Source: Fragilaria radians (taxonomy: Eukaryota > Bacillariophyta > Fragilariophyceae > Fragilariales > Fragilariaceae). Taken from it: a DNA stretch of 23,961 nucleotides. The stretch is taken from contig CAAAJI010000606.1 of NCBI GenBank assembly GCA_900642245.1, positions 1-23,961 on the forward strand. Direction: 5' to 3'. The notes under the pieces are model-generated. The model had not been told where the DNA came from. It worked only from the letters and a program-made list of their open reading frames with translations, and did no database searches. The position numbers and the translations under genes were made by a program. Below are positions 19,434-23,961 of this stretch, piece by piece (within the stretch, counting starts at the first letter, position 1; every line of letters starts with the position of its first letter).

Positions 19434-19511
19434 ATAGAGAATTATCATTGTGGAATTACAATTTTTAAAATTGTAAACTAGATTAAAAAAATTGATCGGT
19501 ATATACACGCT
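17603..19511 (+). repeat. Right copy of the ~1.9-kb segmental duplication (partner 964-2868)
   Basis: Matches 964-2868 including introns and the 3' flank through AATTACAATTTTTAAAATTGTAAACTAGAT and ATACACGCT. The match ends at 19511, exactly where copia reverse-transcriptase codons begin. Confidence 0.9.
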
Positions 19512-20805
19512 CGAAGAGCACTTTACGGTTTAAAAAGTTCCGGTGCTGCATACCGGGCACATTTTGGGGCAACATTGACAGAGATGGGTTTCACATCCTG
19601 TAAGGCAGACCCAGATGTTTGGATGCAACCGTCACAAAAGTATAATGGATTCAAATATTATGAATATATATTAACCTATGTTGATGATTGCTTGGTGGTT
19701 TCACAGTATCCACAAATAATTATTGATACATTGCAGGATGAGCACAAATATTGTTTAAAGGATGTTGGCCCCACCAACGCGCACAAATTGGAAAGTACAA
19801 ATTTAATGATAAGAAACAGGCTTGGTATATGTCAGCACAGCAATATCTTCAACAAGCAATTTCGGAAATTGAATCTAAATGGGGTGCTTTAAATAAACTA
19901 TTTGGAAATTGACAAGCACTTGATGTACCCATACAAGCAGGAACACACCCAGAGCTTGATACTACTAGCTACTTGGATGATGATGATACCCAACTATATC
20001 AAAGTTACATTGGTGTATTGCAATGGGCAATTGAATTGGGTCGTATTGATCTAGCCCATTCTGCTGGTGTAATGGCACGTTTCTCGGCTGCACCAAGGGA
20101 AGGTCACATGCAATTGGTACTCCGGATATTGGCATATTGCAAGAAAGACATAGAGCCTAAAGTTGTTTTTGATCCATTTGTAAAGGATTTTCTAATACCA
20201 AATGGGTTGGTCAAGATTGGAAATTATTTTACCCCGACATCAATGGAGAAGTACTACCAACGGGAAGGCCTATGGAAAGAGGCAATTCTGTGCAGATTAA
20301 TTTGTTTTGTGATGCAACACATGGTACCTGCCACATGAAAAGACATTACACCACAGGAATTGTTATTTTTATTAATGGTTCTCCCATCAGTTGGTACTCC
20401 AAGAGGCAGAATACAATAGATTCAAGTGTTTTTGGGAGTGAATTTGTGGCATTAAAAATTGCCACTGAGATGAATGAGGCATTACGATATAAGTTACGAA
20501 TGATGGGTATTCCTATTATGGGTCCAACCAATTGTTATTGTGATAATAAGAGTGTAGTGACAAATGCAACAATACCACAGTCAACACTACAGAAGAAACA
20601 TGATATGATTGCATACCATAAAGTAAGCAAATCCGTGGCTTCAGAAGCAATACAAATTGCACATGAACCTGGAAAATTTAACTTGGCTGATTGCTTAACC
20701 AAATTTCTGAAACCACCAGATTTCAGACGGTGCATACAATGTATCCTCATGCGATAATGAAAGATTATAAGGTCAATTCGGTACAGAAATGTGGATTGAG
20801 GGGAC
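19512..20805 (+). mobile_element. Copia retrotransposon relic: 3' part with reverse transcriptase and RNase H
   Basis: Begins mid-gene with RRALYGLKSSGAAYR (in frame from 19512), followed by the polymerase active-site motif YVDDCLVVS near 19677-19703. A frameshift at about 19785 leads to the tether region (KKQAWYMSAQQYL), one TGA near 19906, then YQSYIGVLQWAIELGRIDL and FSAAPREGHMQLVLRILAY. Another shift near 20240 leads to RNase H. A polypurine tract follows at about 20795-20804. The 5' side of the RT is missing at the junction with the GT31 duplicate. It is probably the 3' half of the element whose 5' half lies at 12160-15180, but that needs an alignment. Confidence 0.8.
20272..20757 (+). 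pseudogene. Copia RNase H domain
   Basis: An open frame of 161 codons. Acidic-site candidates are D in LFCDATHG, E in SEFVALKIATEMNEALR, D in CYCDNKSVV and D in FNLADCLTK, in the order of copia RNase H. It would remove RNA from the RNA-DNA hybrid during reverse transcription. The start shown is internal to a polyprotein and follows a frameshift. This domain is well kept compared with the rest of the relic. Confidence 0.75.
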
Positions 20806-20945
20806 TGTTTTAATCTTATGACGTCAGTCATAATTTTATACCTAAGAGCGTTTTACGCGGTCTTTTTCACAAGGAAAATACGATAGGAAAACTCGGTTAT
20901 AATAACTTCGTTTGTTACGATTGTTTTGATCGCACGAGATTTATA
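20795..20945 (+). promoter_or_regulatory. Polypurine tract and putative truncated copia LTR; 5' flank of trypsin C
   Basis: ATTGAGGGGA (20795-20804) lies 38 bases past the RNase H stop, where a copia polypurine tract is expected, and is followed by C and TGTTTTAATC, a plausible LTR start (TG-). About 140 bases later the sequence becomes trypsin C coding DNA, so any LTR is truncated or very short. It includes TTATACC and TTATAATAAC TATA-like stretches. No second LTR copy was found in the window. Confidence 0.45.
20819..20826. promoter_or_regulatory. TGACGTCA palindrome (CRE/bZIP-type site)
   Basis: A perfect 8-base CRE palindrome within CTTATGACGTCAGTCATAA, 128-135 bases upstream of the trypsin C ATG and 13 bases into the putative LTR. 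CRE-type TGACGT sites are bound by bZIP factors and act in CO2/cAMP responses in diatoms. Function here is inferred. Confidence 0.5.
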
Positions 20946-22042
20946 GATGGAAAATGAATGTTTACCTCTCCGTTGCCATCATTATAGCATGCATCCAGCT
21001 ACATTTTCGCAATGTACTATCCACGGAAGTTGAGGGTAGTTTGGCAGAATTGAACAGTCGAATTGTTGGTGGATATACGGCAAATCCTACACGATATCCG
21101 TATTACGCATATTTGAGATGTTTCCCTAGACTTGGCGAAGAATTTCGATGTGGAGGATCCTTGGTAAATTCAGATGTAGTTTTGACTGCAGCTCATTGTC
21201 TCAATAATGTCTTTGATCCGCTTGTTAAAATCAATGTCTATGTCAACTACACTCAAAGTATTGCTGTCACATGGAATCTTACAGAATATGTTCATGTGCG
21301 ACAAGCGATATCATGGATCCCACATCCAAAAAATAACCCTTTTGTTTCTTACAATCCCCCATATGATGCAGGTTTAATTTTTCTAGACAAACCAGTAGAT
21401 CTTGTAGCACCAATCAAGCTTAACAGTGATGCTGATTTCCCCGCAGATGGTGATCCAGTGACAGCGATTGGTCATGGGTACATTGACGTTGCGGAAACTC
21501 CGGCATTCCCATTCTACTTGAATGAGGTATCTGTGCCCATTGTCTCATTTGAAGATTGCAATGATTCAAACTCTTATTCAGGGAAAGTCACGGATGAAAC
21601 CATGATTTGTGCTGGACTTCCTTCAGGTGGGAAAGATTCTTGCTTTGGAGATTCTGGTGGCCCCCTTCTTGTCGCTGGGAGTTCAGCTGCAAAAGATATA
21701 CTAGTAGGTGTGACCTCATGGGGTGAGGGATGTGCTCTCAAGAACTTTCCGGGGGTGTATACCAGAGTGTCATACTTCCGAAAGTGGATTGATACGAACA
21801 TTTGTCGTTACAGCAAGAAGAAGCCTAAATCATGTCCCAAACCAAAGCCACCAACAAAGAAACCTACCAAGTCCATGGTCACAAGTCGCCCTACCCGGAA
21901 GGCCATGACAACATCAACTCCCACTCAAAAGCGCATCTAAGATGAGCTGAATGCTTGATTTCTTTTTTAATACTGTGTCGTGTCTTACAAATTGAATAGC
22001 TTAAATAGTCCATCTTAAACTTTATAGTATTATTGTCATATA
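20945..22042 (+). repeat. Right copy of the trypsin A/C duplication (partner 10848-11942)
   Basis: Matches copy A from just before the ATG through the stop and about 100 bases of 3' flank (CTTGATTTCTTTTTTAATA and AATTGAATAGCTT), then diverges at about 22042. Confidence 0.88.
20954..21940 (+). CDS. Secreted trypsin-like serine protease (copy C), intact
   Basis: A 328-residue S1A protease. A signal peptide (MNVYLSVAIIIACIQLHF) and a short propeptide end at R36 before IVGG, the usual activation cleavage. Catalytic His81 (LTAAHC), Asp138 (YDAGLIF) and Ser234 (GDSGGP) are all present. Asp228, six residues before the Ser, sets trypsin-like preference for Arg/Lys; WGEGC (256-260) keeps the Gly of the S1 wall and the Cys partner. 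Three disulfides of the family can be formed. N-glycosylation sequons occur at NYT and NLT. After about residue 285 a ~43-residue Lys/Pro/Thr/Ser tail follows, absent from standard trypsins. No introns. It is the only paralogue here expected to be active. Confidence 0.93.
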   Translation: MNVYLSVAIIIACIQLHFRNVLSTEVEGSLAELNSRIVGGYTANPTRYPYYAYLRCFPRLGEEFRCGGSLVNSDVVLTAAHCLNNVFDPLVKINVYVNYTQSIAVTWNLTEYVHVRQAISWIPHPKNNPFVSYNPPYDAGLIFLDKPVDLVAPIKLNSDADFPADGDPVTAIGHGYIDVAETPAFPFYLNEVSVPIVSFEDCNDSNSYSGKVTDETMICAGLPSGGKDSCFGDSGGPLLVAGSSAAKDILVGVTSWGEGCALKNFPGVYTRVSYFRKWIDTNICRYSKKKPKSCPKPKPPTKKPTKSMVTSRPTRKAMTTSTPTQKRI

Positions 22043-22050
22043 TTTATTTT

Positions 22051-22127
22051 ATGAAAAAGGATGTCCCCACTGATACCAAATTGATTTTTATGAAAAAGGA
22101 TGTCCCCAATGACACCAAATTGATGGT
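22051..22127 (+). repeat. 39-bp tandem duplication, two units
   Basis: ATGAAAAAGGATGTCCCCA begins at 22051 and again at 22090; the units (ending ACCAAATTGAT) differ at only two or three bases. It reads MKKDVPxDTKLI twice in one frame, but no longer ORF surrounds it. It starts within ten bases of the end of the trypsin C duplication. Confidence 0.88.
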
Positions 22128-22380
22128 GGAAATGCACCAGCAGCTTCCCAGGAGAAAAAGAAGAAGGCAACTAACTCTGTCATACTAACAATTTGAGCAA
22201 TTGAAGATCATTGAAAAAATTGCAATCATAGTTGAAATTGTGCTGGAGAGATACTAATCAGTGCCATGGGAGGTGAACTTACCTTGTCTGATCCGGAAAT
22301 TGTGATGAGACACTATTATAGGCAAAGTAACCGGTAAACACGCCTTAAAAATGAAGGGGAAACAGGAGAATTGTTGTTGA
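22128..22380. other. Intergenic stretch, no supported feature
   Basis: Short Lys/Arg-rich readings only; nothing recognised. Confidence 0.3.
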
Positions 22381-22384
22381 GTGT

Positions 22385-22600
22385 GTTTTCATGCTTCATG
22401 CTTCTGCTGCAGTAAAAAGGGTCATTGTACAAATAATCAAAACAATTCATCAACAAATGTCAAAGAATGTATCAAATAAGGAAAGACTTGTCATAGACCT
22501 ACATAATGATAGCATTAAGGACAAAACTAGGGTAAATGTCCAGCTGGATTCAAGGTCATGGGTAACAAACATGAGTATGCAACACTTGCTCAATGGGTAA
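22385..22600 (+). pseudogene. Possible retroelement gag/protease relic
   Basis: One frame reads CFCCSKKGHCTNN, a CxxCxxxxH start of a retroviral-type zinc knuckle without its last Cys in place. About 120 bases later another frame reads QLDSRSWVTNM, faintly like the copia protease DSGAS motif. Both are weak, but order and spacing fit a decayed gag-protease. Confidence 0.25.
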
Positions 22601-23961
22601 TGCAAATCTGAAGGATGAGTGAAAGTTAGCAGTCATCATATTTCTGGAAAATTATGTATTCATCTCTATGGATATGAGTTAATTGGGAATCTCTGAATTA
22701 GAACTCTGTTGGGACCTTATTGGAGTAGTGGGTTGATGAGAATACCTGAATCAAATTTTCATAATTTTTGTCTAAAACTTGTATGGTTGATCCCAGCTGC
22801 AAATTACTTAGCTATTGAAGGCTCAATTGAGAAACGTTGGGTATGCCCAATGAGATGAAGGGTGCAAAAGTATTGCCCTGAACAAGAGGTTGTAAAGTTC
22901 ATGCATCCTAAATTTGAATTCACTTGGACTCATTCTCCCAATGCGATCAATTAGCAGATATCGGATTTCATGTTTTGGCTATTCGTACAGGGGCTACAAT
23001 GGAAGACGCTGGTGTCTCTGGGAGGCCTTGATATTCGATATGGCAAGAAGAATGTAGGGACAAAGCTAGGACTATAGTATTGTAGAACAAGATAACATAT
23101 AAATTGGAGAGCCGGATATGGCTGCATGTGTGTTGGATATCTATATAATCACACATACCGTATGGGGGAGGATTCCAGTTACTTGTGACCTCATACGATT
23201 AAACAAAATGTACTTAGAGTATATAAATGCTGAAACGGTATCATTTACAGCAAATAACAAAAAATCATAGAATTCAGATTACATCCATGAAGATGATAAT
23301 GGATTGAAAAGGAAATTGATAAGACTAAAATAAAGGCATTTAAGAGGATTCATTTGACTATGATGATACAATGTAAGTAACAATGAGAATCAGTCTCAAA
23401 TTGTGATATGCACTGACATAAGATAGTCAAACCTGTAAGGTATTGATGTGAATTTGGAGGTATTTGCCAATAGTGCTGGGAAGAGTGTGCCTTAATTGGC
23501 ACTAAATGACTAGGCAATAGCATCTATACAACCAATGACCTACAAACGTAAAAATATGACAAAGATATGTCTTGAATTCATAAATGGATAGAAATTAAGT
23601 GACATTTTATATTCTTAAGTATTGTTGGTGAAATGTTTTTGCTTGTTTCAAGGAAACATTTCATTTTGTATATTTGGACATTAGCCCCTCGATGAAATAT
23701 GAACTAGATATCAGGTCAGGTTGATATCTGCAGATACATTGGTTTTTCAATCTGTGAAGGATGGCGCCATTAGGAATCAATTGCAGTAACATCAATGTCT
23801 AATGCCACCACACACGGCAAGAAGAATCTATATTGAAAGTAATAATTCGGAATCCTCCATTTTCATCAAACAATGGTACATCAATTAACATGCTGCTAAT
23901 TACTTAAGGTTGCATTATTCCTATTTCATCATGGAATGAATCTTGAATCACAGTAAGGCTG
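22601..23961. other. Right-hand intergenic stretch, no supported feature
   Basis: No frame above about 62 codons and no motif on either strand. A short similarity, CTATTGAAGGxTCAATT, is shared between about 22812 and 15216, suggesting related element debris in both places. Confidence 0.3.

Noticed and set aside
1..23961. CRISPR array, bacterial operon or phage system
   Set aside because: No regularly spaced short repeats and no Shine-Dalgarno-led gene strings; introns and copia elements show eukaryotic nuclear DNA.

Overview
The window is AT-rich eukaryotic nuclear DNA, most likely from a diatom or a close stramenopile relative. The evidence is a short-intron gene with a diatom-style heat-shock-factor domain, Ty1/copia retrotransposon relics whose gag/protease/integrase/RNase H wording matches diatom (CoDi-type) elements, and a GT31 glycosyltransferase of the C1GalT-like group with the GGDDLY signature I associate with diatoms. 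All family assignments come from motifs read by eye; no search was run.

Layout, left to right. (1) 1-2790, +: a 5'-incomplete three-exon gene that fuses a degenerate GT27 (polypeptide GalNAc-transferase)-like domain, a Pro/Lys/Glu/Gln repeat linker and a GT31 core-1-galactosyltransferase-like domain. (2) 2880-5640: retroelement debris (a minus-strand non-LTR-like fragment and a plus-strand copia gag/zinc-knuckle relic) and a 120-bp tandem repeat. (3) 5701-6711, -: a three-exon heat-shock-factor gene with its DNA-binding domain at the C-terminus. (4) 6712-10390: no convincing gene; one orphan exon candidate and old diverged direct repeats. (5) 10391-11840: an inverted trypsin relic and a frameshifted trypsin copy (A). 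(6) 12160-15180: gag, protease, integrase and C-terminal module of a decayed copia element, then a relic of a second, different copia integrase at about 15560-15790. (7) 16162-17139: trypsin homologue B, an intact frame that has lost the catalytic His and Ser. (8) 17603-19511: a truncated, broken duplicate of the GT31 gene. (9) 19512-20805: RT/RNase H part of a copia element, ending in a polypurine tract and a putative LTR start. (10) 20954-21940: trypsin C, the only copy with an intact frame and a complete triad. (11) 22043-23961: a short tandem duplication and faint retroelement debris.

The right part repeats the left: GT31 gene then trypsin A, and GT31' pseudogene then trypsin C, with homology ending sharply at retroelement junctions. 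The likely history is segmental duplication of a glycosyltransferase-protease pair combined with copia insertion and rearrangement, leaving one active protease, one probable pseudoprotease, one frameshifted copy and one inverted relic. The 5' flank of trypsin C lies next to a copia 3' end carrying a perfect TGACGTCA (CRE/bZIP) site, so it may have acquired an LTR-derived promoter.
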